54,670 nt of DNA from Rhodocyclaceae bacterium. Lineage in GTDB: Bacteria; Pseudomonadota; Gammaproteobacteria; Burkholderiales; Rhodocyclaceae. The notes beneath the pieces are model-generated. The model was not told where the DNA came from. It was given only the letters and a program-made list of their open reading frames with translations, and made no database searches. The DNA lies in the NCBI GenBank assembly GCA_028713915.1, contig JAQTNK010000029.1, forward strand, positions 1 through 54,670, read 5' to 3'. Shown piece after piece: positions 35,345 to 45,432 of the stretch. The number at the start of each line of letters is the position of its first letter. The stretch's first letter is position 1. The translations under genes and the position numbers were made by a program.

Positions 35345-35701
35345 ATGAATCTGGCACGAAAACTCAATCTCGCGGCCGCCGCCAGCCTCATCGCCTTGAT
35401 CCTGCTGTGCGCCGCCTGGGAAGCGTGGCTGGCGCCGCTGCGGCCCGGCGGCTCGTGGCTGGTGCTGAAGACGCTGCCGCTGCTGGCGCCGCTGTTCGGC
35501 ATCCTGCACGGACGCCGCTACACGCACCAGTGGACGTCGCTGTTGTCGCTCGCCTACTTCATGGAAGGCACGGTGCGCGCGATGAGCGAAAGCGGCATGC
35601 GGCGCTGGCTCGCGCTCGCCGAGATCGTCCTGGCGCTGGCCTTGTTCGCCGCGACGGTCGCCTATGCGCGCGTCGCTTCAGGCCGGACGCCGCGCCCCTG
35701 A
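35345..35701 (+). CDS. DUF2069 membrane protein
   Basis: 118 residues with four hydrophobic segments (about 10-27, 40-55, 65-80 and 90-110). GSWLVLKTLPLLAPLFGILH and YTHQWTSLLSLAYFMEGTVR match DUF2069, a small inner-membrane family of unknown function found in many beta- and gammaproteobacteria near yihY or wrbA. The ATG at 35345 follows CGGAGCCGCTT. A TATAAT at 35248-35253 could serve as -10. Confidence 0.9.
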   Translation: MNLARKLNLAAAASLIALILLCAAWEAWLAPLRPGGSWLVLKTLPLLAPLFGILHGRRYTHQWTSLLSLAYFMEGTVRAMSESGMRRWLALAEIVLALALFAATVAYARVASGRTPRP

Positions 35702-35743
35702 GTCGCCGCGCCGACGCCCTCGCCCGCGCGATGCCGCGCCGCT

Positions 35744-36406
35744 TCAGGTTCTTTCGCGCCGTCCCTCGACCCGCCGCGGCCGCACTTCGACCGCCGGAAC
35801 CGCCGCGATCAGATTGATCTTCTCGACCGCCAGCACGACCTCGCGCGCCAGATCGATGAGCTTGCGCCGCTCGGTGCGCGCCTGGACGCGCAATATCTCG
35901 AAAGCATCCTGGCGGCCGAGGCGACGCCGTTCCATCATGATGCCGATGGCGAGCGAGACGTCGCGGTCGGCGTCGAGCGCCGTCTGCAACTGGCGGCCGG
36001 TATCGCGCAGCTTCTTGACGTCGCCGGCGCGGGCGAAGGCCGCTTCGATCGCCGGCACCAGGCGGTCGGGATCGGCGGGCTTGACGACGTAGCCCATGGC
36101 CCCGGCTTCGGAGGCCTGCTCGACGAGCTCTTCGTCGCTGTAGGCGGTCAGGAAGATGAACGGCACTTCGTTGTCGGCGTCGTGCAGGCGCCAGGCGAGA
36201 TCGATGCCGGAAAGGCCCGGCATGCGCACGTCGAGGATGGCGAGGTCGATGCCGCCGCCGGCGAGCACGTCTTCGGCTTCCTCGACCGACGACGCCGTGG
36301 CGACGCGGTAGCCGGCCTGGCGCAATCCTTCGCCCAGCGTCGCCAGGACGAGCCTGTCATCGTCCAGCAGCAGCAGTCGTTTCGGCTCGGCATTTGCACT
36401 TGTCAT
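35744..36406 (-). CDS. Response regulator with ANTAR RNA-binding domain
   Basis: A 220-residue AmiR/NasT-type regulator. The receiver (about 8-125) has DDD at 15-17, the phosphoacceptor Asp59 in AILDVRMPGLSG, and VVKPADP. The ANTAR domain (about 140-200) has ALDADRDVSLAIGIMMERR and DAFEILRVQARTERRKL. ANTAR proteins bind paired hexaloop RNA hairpins and prevent termination when phosphorylated. The upstream kinase gene is its likely partner (10-bp gap). Typical targets are nitrogen-assimilation or ethanolamine genes; no dual-hairpin target was seen next to it, so the target lies elsewhere. Confidence 0.93.
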   Translation of the reverse strand: MTSANAEPKRLLLLDDDRLVLATLGEGLRQAGYRVATASSVEEAEDVLAGGGIDLAILDVRMPGLSGIDLAWRLHDADNEVPFIFLTAYSDEELVEQASEAGAMGYVVKPADPDRLVPAIEAAFARAGDVKKLRDTGRQLQTALDADRDVSLAIGIMMERRRLGRQDAFEILRVQARTERRKLIDLAREVVLAVEKINLIAAVPAVEVRPRRVEGRRERT

Positions 36407-36416
36407 AATTAGCTCC

Positions 36417-37826
36417 TTAGCATTTTAAAGTCACAATCGGGGGTTCCAGCGTCAGCTTGGCGACGACGCCGGCTGCGCTTTCGGTCAAGTCGAAGTAGGC
36501 GCCGCGCCGCGGCAGCAGCGAGCGGATCAGTTGCAGCCCGCTGCCGCCGCCGGACGTCGGCCGCTTGCCGCCGCCGGCGAGCTTGCCGGAATTGGTAACC
36601 GTCAAGACCACGCGCTCCCTGGCGATGTCGATCTTGAGATCGATGGCGAGCTCGGCTTCGGCGCTGCCGTGCTTGACGGCGTTGAAGACCATTTCGTTGA
36701 GCACCAGCGCGATCGGCACGGCTTCCAACTCGCTGACGACGACCGTGCAGCCGAGGGCATGCTCCTCGTTGCGAAAGTTCATGCCGCGGTGCATCAGCTG
36801 GCCGATGCCCGAGACGACTTCCTTGAGGATGTCGTCCAGCATCACGCGCACCACGCCCGGACGGCCCTGCAGGCCGTAAATGATGGCCACCGCCTGCACC
36901 TGCGCGATCGCCTCGTTGATAACCGCGGACACTTCGGCGTGCTGGTTGGCGTAGTTGCGCAGCATGCCGGTGACGCCTTGCAGGTTGTTCTTGATGCGGT
37001 GATGGACTTCGCGCACCAGGGCGTCGCGCTGTGCGCGCGCCGACTCCTCGGCCTGCCGTTCCAGGCGTTTCTGTGCGGTGATGTCCTCGCTCGTGCAGAC
37101 CACCTGGACGACGCGGCCGGCGGCGTCGCGCACCGGAACGGAGCGGTGGCGGATGTGGCAGATCTCGCCGTCGGCGCGCTGGATGCGGAACTGCATTTCC
37201 AGGGGGCGTTCGGCCTGGCGCAGCGTCACCGTTTCGAGCACGCGCGCCTGGTCTTCGGCATGGATGGACTGTACCCACTTGAAGGGCGACGCATACAGCT
37301 CCTCGGCCGGCCGCCCCCAGATCTTGTCGTAGGCCGGACTGACGTAATGAACCTGGGTGCCGTCGGGCGCGGCGATCCAGAAGACTTCGTCGATATGCTC
37401 GGCCACCTGGCGAAAGCGGGCTTCGCTTTCGCGCAGCGCCTGCTCGATGCGCTTGCGCTCGGTGATGTCTTCGCCGATCAGCGCGCACATCGGCTCGCCG
37501 CCGCCGTCATCGACCGGGAAGGAGCGTACCGCCACCCAGCGTTCCTGGCCGTCCTGGCGGCGAATGCGGAACTCGGCGCTGGCGGCGCCCTCGACCTCGG
37601 TCTGCTTGACGAAGGCCTTGACCGCTTGACGGTCTTCCTCGACCACCAGCTTGAAGGGCAGTCCCGGATCGTCGAAGATGGCCGCCAGACGGTAGCCGAG
37701 AATTTTCTCGACGGCGGCGTTGAGGTAATGGAAACGCCGATCCCGCAGCGAATAGGTCGCGGCAGCGTCGAGCATGTGATCGGCGAAAGCAAAGGAGCGG
37801 CGACTTGGCCCCTCGGGTTGATTCAT
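36417..37826 (-). CDS. PAS-PAS sensor kinase, HisKA_2/HWE type
   Basis: 469 residues, with no membrane segment, so cytosolic. PAS 1 spans about 15-130 and ends IGEDITERKRIEQAL; PAS 2 spans about 131-255 and contains YVSPAYDKIWGRPAEEL and VCTSEDITAQKRLE. The kinase core has VREVHHRIKNNLQG, the HisKA_2 phosphoacceptor site (His275/His276), and an ATPase part with NEMVFNAVKHG. This kinase type commonly pairs with ANTAR regulators (as EutW-EutV does). The ATG at 37826 follows GGGAGTTGCG; a Met five codons upstream lacks a ribosome site. Cofactor or ligand of the PAS domains unknown. Confidence 0.92.
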   Translation of the reverse strand: MNQPEGPSRRSFAFADHMLDAAATYSLRDRRFHYLNAAVEKILGYRLAAIFDDPGLPFKLVVEEDRQAVKAFVKQTEVEGAASAEFRIRRQDGQERWVAVRSFPVDDGGGEPMCALIGEDITERKRIEQALRESEARFRQVAEHIDEVFWIAAPDGTQVHYVSPAYDKIWGRPAEELYASPFKWVQSIHAEDQARVLETVTLRQAERPLEMQFRIQRADGEICHIRHRSVPVRDAAGRVVQVVCTSEDITAQKRLERQAEESARAQRDALVREVHHRIKNNLQGVTGMLRNYANQHAEVSAVINEAIAQVQAVAIIYGLQGRPGVVRVMLDDILKEVVSGIGQLMHRGMNFRNEEHALGCTVVVSELEAVPIALVLNEMVFNAVKHGSAEAELAIDLKIDIARERVVLTVTNSGKLAGGGKRPTSGGGSGLQLIRSLLPRRGAYFDLTESAAGVVAKLTLEPPIVTLKC

Positions 37827-37979
37827 CGCAACTCCCAACATCTGGTTGCCGCGCCCTGTCGGGTGCGGCGCGCGGGATCCCTGGCGCCGGTTGATGTATG
37901 CATTCTTAGCACGTGGAGCAGACGCGCCATCCTCCCGCCACGAATGGCCAGGTCGACGAAAGGGTTGCTACAGTCTACC

Positions 37980-39530
37980 TCACACTTGCGGATTTACGCG
38001 TTCCGGCCCCGCTTCGAGTTTGTTGAGGGCGTTGATGTAGGCCTTCGCCGAGGCGACGATGATGTCGGTGTCGGCGCCCTGGCCGTTCACGATGCGGCCG
38101 TCCTTCGACAGGCGCACAGTGACTTCGCCCTGGGCGTCGGTGCCGGTGGTGATGGCATTGACCGAATAGAGAAGCAGATCGGAACCGCTCGCGGCGACTT
38201 TCTCGATGGCCTTGAAGGTGGCATCGACGGGACCGCCGCCGACCGCGTCGACCTGCTGCTCGACGCGCGCTTCGCCGCGGCCGACGGACAAGGTCAGCCG
38301 CGCTCGCGGCGACTCGCCGGTCTCGGAATGGAACATCGACGACACCAGGCGATAGCGCTCGTGATCGGGCGTCACGGTTTCGTCGCCGATGAGCGCATAG
38401 ATGTCCTCGTCGAAGATCTCGCGCTTCTTGTCGGCGAGTTCCTTGAAGTGGCCGAAGGCCACGTTGAGCGCTTCCTCGCTCGCCAGCTCGATGCCGAGTT
38501 CCTTCAGCCGCGACCGGAAGGCGCTGCGGCCGGAGAGCTTGCCCAGCGTCAGGCGGTTGTTGGTCCAGCCGACGTCTTCGGCGCGCATGATCTCGTAGGT
38601 TTCGCGGTGCTTCAGGACGCCGTCCTGGTGGATTCCCGATTCGTGGGCGAAGGCGTTGGCGCCGACCACCGCCTTGTTCGGCTGCACGGCGTAGCCGGTG
38701 ATCTGCGAGACGAGCCGCGACGCCGGCACGATTTGCGTGGCGTCGATGCGCGTGTCGCAGGTGAAAAGGTCGCCGCGCGTGCGCACCGCCATCACGACTT
38801 CCTCCAGCGAGGCGTTGCCGGCCCGCTCGCCGAGGCCGTTGATGGTGCACTCGACCTGGCGCGCGCCGGCCAGGACCGCGGACAGCGAGTTGGCGACGGC
38901 CAGCCCGAGATCGTTGTGGCAGTGGGTCGACCAGATCACCTTGTCGGCCGCCGGCACGGCTTCGATGAGCTGGCGCATGCGCTCGCCCCAGACTTCCGGA
39001 ATGCTGTAGCCGACGGTGTCGGGGACGTTGATGGTGGTGGCGCCGGCCTTGATCACGGCGTCGAAGACGCGGCAGAGAAAAGCGAAATCGGAGCGGACGG
39101 CATCCTCGGCCGAGAACTCGACGTCGTCGGTATAGCGGCGCGCCAGCTTGACGGCCGCCACCGCCGCCTCGACCACCTGGTCCGGCGACATGCGCAGCTT
39201 CTTCTCCATGTGGATCGGGCTGGTGGCGATGAAGGTGTGGATGCGGCCGGACCTGGCCGGCTTGATCGCCTCGCCCGCCTTCTGCACGTCGTTGTCGTTG
39301 GCGCGCGCCAGGCCGCAGACCGTCGATTCCTTGATCGCTTCGGCGATGGCCTTCACCGCTTCGAAGTCGCCCGGGGACGCCGCCGGGAAGCCCGCCTCGA
39401 TGACATCGACGCGCATGCGCTCCAACTGGCGCGCGATGCGCAGCTTTTCGTCCTTCGTCATGGCGGCGCCGGGGCTCTGCTCGCCGTCGCGCAGCGTCGT
39501 GTCGAAAATGGTGAGGTGTTGCTTGCTCAT
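37980..39530 (-). CDS. leuA: 2-isopropylmalate synthase
   Basis: 516 residues. It condenses acetyl-CoA with 2-oxoisovalerate, the first committed step to leucine. The N-terminal TIM barrel begins [17 protein letters not shown], the metal histidines are in [16 protein letters not shown], and the C-terminal LeuA dimer domain (about 390-510) provides leucine feedback. No leucine-rich leader peptide is visible in the 90 bp upstream. It lies downstream of pssA on the same strand; in many betaproteobacteria ilvIHC, psd, pssA and leuA are contiguous. Confidence 0.97.
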   Translation of the reverse strand: MSKQHLTIFDTTLRDGEQSPGAAMTKDEKLRIARQLERMRVDVIEAGFPAASPGDFEAVKAIAEAIKESTVCGLARANDNDVQKAGEAIKPARSGRIHTFIATSPIHMEKKLRMSPDQVVEAAVAAVKLARRYTDDVEFSAEDAVRSDFAFLCRVFDAVIKAGATTINVPDTVGYSIPEVWGERMRQLIEAVPAADKVIWSTHCHNDLGLAVANSLSAVLAGARQVECTINGLGERAGNASLEEVVMAVRTRGDLFTCDTRIDATQIVPASRLVSQITGYAVQPNKAVVGANAFAHESGIHQDGVLKHRETYEIMRAEDVGWTNNRLTLGKLSGRSAFRSRLKELGIELASEEALNVAFGHFKELADKKREIFDEDIYALIGDETVTPDHERYRLVSSMFHSETGESPRARLTLSVGRGEARVEQQVDAVGGGPVDATFKAIEKVAASGSDLLLYSVNAITTGTDAQGEVTVRLSKDGRIVNGQGADTDIIVASAKAYINALNKLEAGPERVNPQV

Positions 39531-39618
39531 GCTCGTCTCCTGTGGAGTACGTTCAAACGGAACCTGCCGGCCGTGCCGTCAGACCTGAGGAAAAACCGGA
39601 TTGTGGGGGATATGTTTG

Positions 39619-39729
39619 CTAGCGCGCGCGGCGCAGCAGCGGCAGCAGTTTGGCGCGCAGGGGGTGCTGCGCCAGCAGCAAGCCGGAGAGGGCGAGGAAT
39701 ACGGCAACGAAGGCAAGGGTCGCAAACAT
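39619..39729 (-). CDS. Possible small membrane protein after pssA
   Basis: A 36-residue frame, MFATLAFVAVFLALSGLLLA followed by QHPLRAKLLPLLRRAR: one clear membrane helix and a basic tail. It starts 19 bp after the pssA stop and ends 88 bp before leuA. There is no strong ribosome site (only GAGTCC). Such one-helix proteins are often real but overlooked; the hydrophobic pattern is the only support. Function unknown. Confidence 0.35.
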   Translation of the reverse strand: MFATLAFVAVFLALSGLLLAQHPLRAKLLPLLRRAR

Positions 39730-39748
39730 GGACTCGACTATATCGACA

Positions 39749-40534
39749 TTAATCGGGCCGTGCAACACCCTTGTTGCCGCTGTTGCGCTTGCCCAACATT
39801 TCCCAGGCCAGCATGGCGTAGCCCGACAAGGCGTAGGCAAGGAAGAGCGCGAACAGCACGCCGGGCGGATAGCTCGAGACCAGCGCATAGCCGAGCACGA
39901 TGGCCGGCACCGCCATGAAGGGAACGCTGCGGCGCAGGTTGATGTCCTTGCCGCTCCAGTAGCGCACGGTGCTGACCATGGTGAGGCCGGCGAACAGCGT
40001 CAGGGCGAAGGCATACCAGCGCACCGTCTCGCCGGCAATGTTGAGGTCGTTGATGATCCAGACGAAGCCCGCCACCAGCGCCGCCGCCGCCGGACTCGGC
40101 AGGCCCTGGAAGTAGCGCTTGTCGACGATGCCGATGTTGGTGTTGAAGCGCGCCAGGCGCAAGGCGGCGCCGGCGCAATAGACGAAGGCCGCGATCCAGC
40201 CCCACTTGTCCATGCCCTTCAGCGCCCACTCGAACACCACCAGCGCCGGGGCGGCGCCGAAGGAAACCATGTCGGAAAGCGAATCATATTCGGCGCCGAA
40301 GGCGCTCTGCGTGCGCGTCATGCGCGCGACGCGGCCGTCGAGGCCGTCGAACACCATGGCGATGAAAATCGCCACCGCCGCCACTTCGAAGCGCCCGGTC
40401 ATCGCCTGGACGATGGCGTAGAAGCCGGCGAACAGCGCCGCCGTCGTCAGCAGGTTGGGCAGCACGTAGATGCCGCGCCGACGCAGTTCCGGGTTCATCA
40501 GGGCTTTGCGGGGACGGGGACGGATTTCCGGCAT
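39749..40534 (-). CDS. pssA: CDP-diacylglycerol-serine O-phosphatidyltransferase
   Basis: 261 residues with about eight membrane segments. The CDP-alcohol phosphotransferase signature is DGLDGRVARMTRTQSAFGAEYDSLSD (positions about 84-109; the catalytic aspartates are in the DG..AR...G...D...D pattern). It makes phosphatidylserine, which Psd (encoded at 47314-47958) decarboxylates to phosphatidylethanolamine. This is the membrane type II enzyme seen in many betaproteobacteria. The start MPEIRPRPRKALMNP is preferred; a second Met at residue 13 is possible. Confidence 0.96.
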   Translation of the reverse strand: MPEIRPRPRKALMNPELRRRGIYVLPNLLTTAALFAGFYAIVQAMTGRFEVAAVAIFIAMVFDGLDGRVARMTRTQSAFGAEYDSLSDMVSFGAAPALVVFEWALKGMDKWGWIAAFVYCAGAALRLARFNTNIGIVDKRYFQGLPSPAAAALVAGFVWIINDLNIAGETVRWYAFALTLFAGLTMVSTVRYWSGKDINLRRSVPFMAVPAIVLGYALVSSYPPGVLFALFLAYALSGYAMLAWEMLGKRNSGNKGVARPD

Positions 40535-40603
40535 GGCGGAGGTCGCTAGGAATGCGCAGCGGCTATTGTAGCCGCTCGCACGGCCAACGGCGCAGCTCTC
40601 GCG

Positions 40604-41968
40604 TTATGCCATCAGCAACTTGACGACGGCGCCGGCAATGGCGCAGCCGCCGATCAGCGGAATGATGCCGACCTTGAAGCGGAACAGCGCCGCCGTCGCG
40701 CCGACGACCAGCAGCGCCGAGAACGCCTCGAAGCGGCCGGCGAACGGCGCCTGGGTCGTGCCTTGCGGCCACAGCACGTGCCAGGCGAAGAACACGGCGA
40801 GGTTGATGATGACGCCGACGACGGCGGCGGTGATGCCGGTGAGCGGCGCGGTGAACTTGATGTCGCCGTGAGTCGCCTCGACCAGCGGACCGCCGACGAG
40901 GATGAACAGGAAGCTCGGCAGGAAAGTGAAGAAGGTCGCCACCGCGGCGCCGGCCAGGCCCGCCAGGAACAGCGCATCGCCGCCGAACAGTTGCTTCGTC
41001 CAGCCGCCGACGAAGCCGACGAAAGTCACCACCATGATCAGCGGCCCGGGCGTCGTCTCGCCCAGCGCGAGGCCGTCGATCATCTGCAAGCCCGTCAGCC
41101 AGCCGTAGGTCTCGACGCCGCCCTGGTAGACGTAGGGCAGCACGGCGTAGGCGCCGCCGAAAGTCAGCAGCGCCGCCTTGGTGAAGAACCAGCCCATCTG
41201 CGTCAGCTCGCCGCGCCAGCCATAGGCGACGGCGAGAAGGCCCAGCGCCGCCAGCCACAGCGCGACGCCGGCGGCCACCAGCGTGGCGCAGCCGCGGCGC
41301 GTGAAGCGCGCATGCGCGGGCGTCGGCGTCGCATCGTCGATGAGGGCGGGGCCGAAATCCTTGTCTGCTGCGCCATGTCCGCCGCCGGTCTTGAACTTGT
41401 CGGGCGCCACCTGGCCGCCGACGTAGCCGACGATGCCGGCCGCCAGCACGATGGCCGGAAACGGCGCGTCGAAGACGAAGATGGCGACGAAGGCCACTGC
41501 CGCCAGCGTCCACAGCGCGGCGTTGCGCAGCGCGCGCGCGCCGATGCGCCAGGCGGCGAAGAGCACGATGGCGGTGACCGCCGGCTTGATGCCGTAGAGA
41601 ATGCCGGCCACCAGCGGCACGCTGTGAAATGCCATGTAGATATAGCTCAAGGCCACCAGCAAAAAGAACGATGGCAGGAAGAACAGCACGCCGGCGGCGA
41701 TGCCGCCGCGCATGCGGTGCATCAGCCAGCCGATGTAGATGGCGAGCTGGATCGCCTCCGGTCCCGGCAGCAGCATGCAATAGTTGAGCGCATGCAGAAA
41801 GCGCCGTTCGGAAATCCAGCGCCGCCGTTCCACCAGTTCCTGGTGCATCATGGCGATCTGTCCGGCGGGTCCGCCGAAGCTGATGAAGCCAAGCTTGAAC
41901 CAGTAGCCGAGCGCGGCGGCGAAGCCGACGGGTGAAGGGGCGGCGTGATGAGGGGCGACGGCGTCCAT
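40604..41968 (-). CDS. chrA: Chromate efflux transporter ChrA
   Basis: 454 residues with two homologous CHR halves, each of about five or six membrane segments. Half one has FISFGGPAGQIAMMHQE and MLLPGPEAIQLAIYIGW; half two has LTFGGAYAVLPYVYQG and LALGETTPGPLIMVVTFVGF. This is the long bidomain ChrA that exports chromate with proton exchange. The ATG at 41968 (MDAVAPHHAAP) is chosen because the frame upstream has no membrane or family features. No chrB regulator is adjacent. It lies in the block separating pssA/leuA from psd/ilv. Confidence 0.93.
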   Translation of the reverse strand: MDAVAPHHAAPSPVGFAAALGYWFKLGFISFGGPAGQIAMMHQELVERRRWISERRFLHALNYCMLLPGPEAIQLAIYIGWLMHRMRGGIAAGVLFFLPSFFLLVALSYIYMAFHSVPLVAGILYGIKPAVTAIVLFAAWRIGARALRNAALWTLAAVAFVAIFVFDAPFPAIVLAAGIVGYVGGQVAPDKFKTGGGHGAADKDFGPALIDDATPTPAHARFTRRGCATLVAAGVALWLAALGLLAVAYGWRGELTQMGWFFTKAALLTFGGAYAVLPYVYQGGVETYGWLTGLQMIDGLALGETTPGPLIMVVTFVGFVGGWTKQLFGGDALFLAGLAGAAVATFFTFLPSFLFILVGGPLVEATHGDIKFTAPLTGITAAVVGVIINLAVFFAWHVLWPQGTTQAPFAGRFEAFSALLVVGATAALFRFKVGIIPLIGGCAIAGAVVKLLMA

Positions 41969-42150
41969 GACTTGACCTTGCGACGTGGCGATGAGGAGCT
42001 TGGCGGGGAAACCGTCTTGGGAAGGCCGCGAGTCCGCACGTCCCCGACGGCCGAAATATAGCAAAGGCGGCGATACTTCTGTGCCGGCATGGCGCGGCGT
42101 CGAGCCGCCGCCCGAGCGCGCGGCGAAAACCTGAAGATATTGAGGAATAG

Positions 42151-42531
42151 ATGAGCGACGCAACGACCAAGAATGACGATCACGATGATGCCGAAGATTT
42201 CCAGCGCCTGCTGACGATCGGCGGCGCCGCCGCCCTCGTGCTCGTGCTGTTGGCGCTGACGTTTTCGCTGGTCCTGATCTTCGCCTTGCGCAGCGACGTC
42301 GCCCTGCTCGAAGAGCAGGCGAGGACATCGGCGAAGGCGACGAAAGCCCTGCAGGAGGAGCTCGCCGGCCTCAAGGAAAATCTCGCCGCGGCGGCGAATG
42401 CGGCGCGCCGCCGCGCCGGCGACGCACGGCCGGACCACATCGATGCGGCCGACCCCGCCAGCGATTGCGTCGTCCGGCCCGGCGCCAAGGACAGCCTCGC
42501 CGACTGCATGAAGCTCGGCCCCAAGGGATGA
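42151..42531 (+). CDS. Small bitopic membrane protein with coiled coil
   Basis: 126 residues: an acidic cytosolic N-terminus (KNDDHDDAEDF), one membrane helix (about 20-47, IGGAAALVLVLLALTFSLVL), then a predicted coiled coil with LLEEQARTSAKATKALQEEL and a polar tail with two cysteines (DCVVR and DCMKLG). No family recognised. GATATTGAGGAATAG precedes the ATG. It is divergent from chrA and convergent with the POT transporter gene (15-bp gap). Confidence 0.65.
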   Translation: MSDATTKNDDHDDAEDFQRLLTIGGAAALVLVLLALTFSLVLIFALRSDVALLEEQARTSAKATKALQEELAGLKENLAAAANAARRRAGDARPDHIDAADPASDCVVRPGAKDSLADCMKLGPKG

Positions 42532-42546
42532 CGCGCGGAGGAAACG

Positions 42547-44022
<1,476 letters not shown>

Positions 44023-44068
44023 CGGCGGCGCGCCAGCCGTCGCGACGGCGCGGGAGAAAAGCCGCTAA

Positions 44069-44668
44069 TCATGGCGCCGGCGCGGAAAAGAAGGCGGCCA
44101 GTTCGTCGCGGGTATTGATGTTGGCGAACGCCATGGCGTCCCGAAAATCGACGGTGGCCACGGCGAGAGAGGCGAACCAGGCGTCGACCTTGCGGCCGCC
44201 GCCGGCGAGGAATTCGTCGAGGCTGGCGAAGACGCCGCGCCGCATCAGCGCGAACACCGGCTGCAGCCGGCCGCCGCTGCGGGCGACCGCCAGTTCGGCG
44301 TCGGCGCGCTCGAGGCCGTCGTGCAGCCGCGCCACCAGGTCGAGCGGCAGAAAAGGGGAATCGCAGGGAGCGCTGACCAGCAGCGCCGTGGTGCAGGCGG
44401 CAAGGCCGGCGTGGAGGCCGGCCAGGGGGCCGGCGAAGCCGCCGATGCGATCGGCAATGACGGCTTTGCCGAAGCGGCCATAGGCCTCGGGATTCTGGTT
44501 GGCGTTGATGAGCAGGGCGCCGACCTGGGGCTCGAGCCGCTCCAGCACCCAGGCCGCCATGGGCTTGCCGTTCAGCGTCTGGAGTCCTTTGTCGACGCCG
44601 CCCATGCGCCGGCCGAGACCGCCGGCGAGCACGAGGCCCGTGACATGCGCGCGAATTGCCGAGGACAC
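44069..44668 (-). CDS. mobA: Molybdenum cofactor guanylyltransferase
   Basis: 199 residues, nucleotidyltransferase fold. The GTP loop is LVLAGGLGRRMGGVDKGLQ and the metal aspartate is in VSAPCDSPFLPLDL. MobA converts Mo-molybdopterin to the bis-guanine-dinucleotide cofactor needed by formate dehydrogenases and nitrate reductases of the DMSO-reductase family. A formate-dehydrogenase-type Tat protein is encoded divergently 256 bp away, which fits this role. Confidence 0.95.
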   Translation of the reverse strand: MSSAIRAHVTGLVLAGGLGRRMGGVDKGLQTLNGKPMAAWVLERLEPQVGALLINANQNPEAYGRFGKAVIADRIGGFAGPLAGLHAGLAACTTALLVSAPCDSPFLPLDLVARLHDGLERADAELAVARSGGRLQPVFALMRRGVFASLDEFLAGGGRKVDAWFASLAVATVDFRDAMAFANINTRDELAAFFSAPAP

Positions 44669-44800
44669 GACCGCTCCTGAGGATGACTTGCGGCCGATTC
44701 TCGCCAGCGCACGCGGTTTTGTCTACGCTTTTGCGGCTGGTCGGCCGCGGCGCCCGACGCACCCGGGTGCACGCCGGGCGCGCCGCCTTGCCGCTACCCG

Positions 44801-44819
44801 TATTCGCGTAAGCCGAATA
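44801..44819. promoter_or_regulatory. Candidate operator between mobA and the Tat protein gene
   Basis: TATTCG (44801-44806) and CGAATA (44814-44819) form a 6-bp inverted repeat with a 7-bp spacer in the 256-bp divergent region. Position and symmetry fit a dimeric regulator site, but no regulator can be named and a 6-bp repeat can occur by chance. Confidence 0.25.
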
Positions 44820-44924
44820 TGCGGATGCCTGTATTCCGGCGAACTGGCCGCCTGCCGATAATGGCCGGAAACAACCGGCGTACCGGATGCGTCGACGCGG
44901 CGACGCGGCACTGGCGGAGAACGC

Positions 44925-45122
44925 ATGACCCCCGAGGCAAACCCGAAGCGGCGCAAGTTCCTGCTCGCCTTGCTGGCCGGCGCCGGCACCGCGGCGGCGG
45001 TGCTCGCCGAGGTGCGCACGACGCCGGAAGCCGCAGCCCCGCCAGCGGCGTCGACGCCCGCATTCTCGGGCCACGGGGCGAGCGCGCACGTTCGCCGCTA
45101 CGACCGCAGCCACCGCATCTGA
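44925..45122 (+). CDS. Formate-dehydrogenase-associated Tat-signal protein
   Basis: 65 residues. A twin-arginine-like N-terminus PKRRKFLLALLAGAGTAAAV is followed by an Ala/Pro-rich linker and the end HGASAHVRRYDRSHRI, which resembles the xxHVRxYYxTARx tail of the small proteins encoded next to formate dehydrogenase genes (formate dehydrogenase region TAT target type). Its role may be to assist export or maturation of the Mo enzyme. No formate dehydrogenase subunit is in the window, so it is an orphan here. The ATG at 44925 follows GGCGGAGAACGC. Confidence 0.75.
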   Translation: MTPEANPKRRKFLLALLAGAGTAAAVLAEVRTTPEAAAPPAASTPAFSGHGASAHVRRYDRSHRI

Positions 45123-45432
45123 GGGGACGACAAGGCCGCGGCAAGACGATGCGCTGCGCCTCGGCGCTGTGCCGGCGACAGGCCGGGGCGCGGCTTGCTC
45201 GCCGAGAACGATCCGCTCCATTCGACCCCGGCATGAACGACTTCATCGCCAAGCCGACGACCCGCCGCCACCGGGCGGACCGACGCCGCGCGTGCCTTGC
45301 GGCCGGTCGCTGCTAGAATTCGACGCCGTGTTGTGAGAACGGGTATTCTGCGACCTTTGCCATGCCAACATCCGCTGACCGGAACCAGCCCCGGCTGCCG
45401 CTTGCAGCCCTGAATTCAAGAACGGAAAATTC
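45123..45432. other. Intergenic region upstream of kup with a decayed receiver-like fragment
   Basis: 310 bp without an intact gene. At 45195-45221 the plus strand reads LLAENDPLH, like the start of a response-regulator receiver (LLAEDNPxN). At 45230-45259, in another frame, it reads GMNDFIAKPT, a near-invariant late receiver motif. The middle about 90 residues of a receiver would be absent, so this would be an internally deleted remnant. A TAGAAT at 45314-45319 might be a -10 for kup, with no good -35. Confidence 0.35.

Noticed and set aside
39531-39618. Leucine-rich leader peptide upstream of leuA
   Set aside because: No short frame with clustered Leu codons is present in the gap.
36531-39752. 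A 1073-codon plus-strand frame opposite the kinase and leuA
   Set aside because: It spans two unrelated minus-strand genes and their intergenic gap; no recognisable domain.
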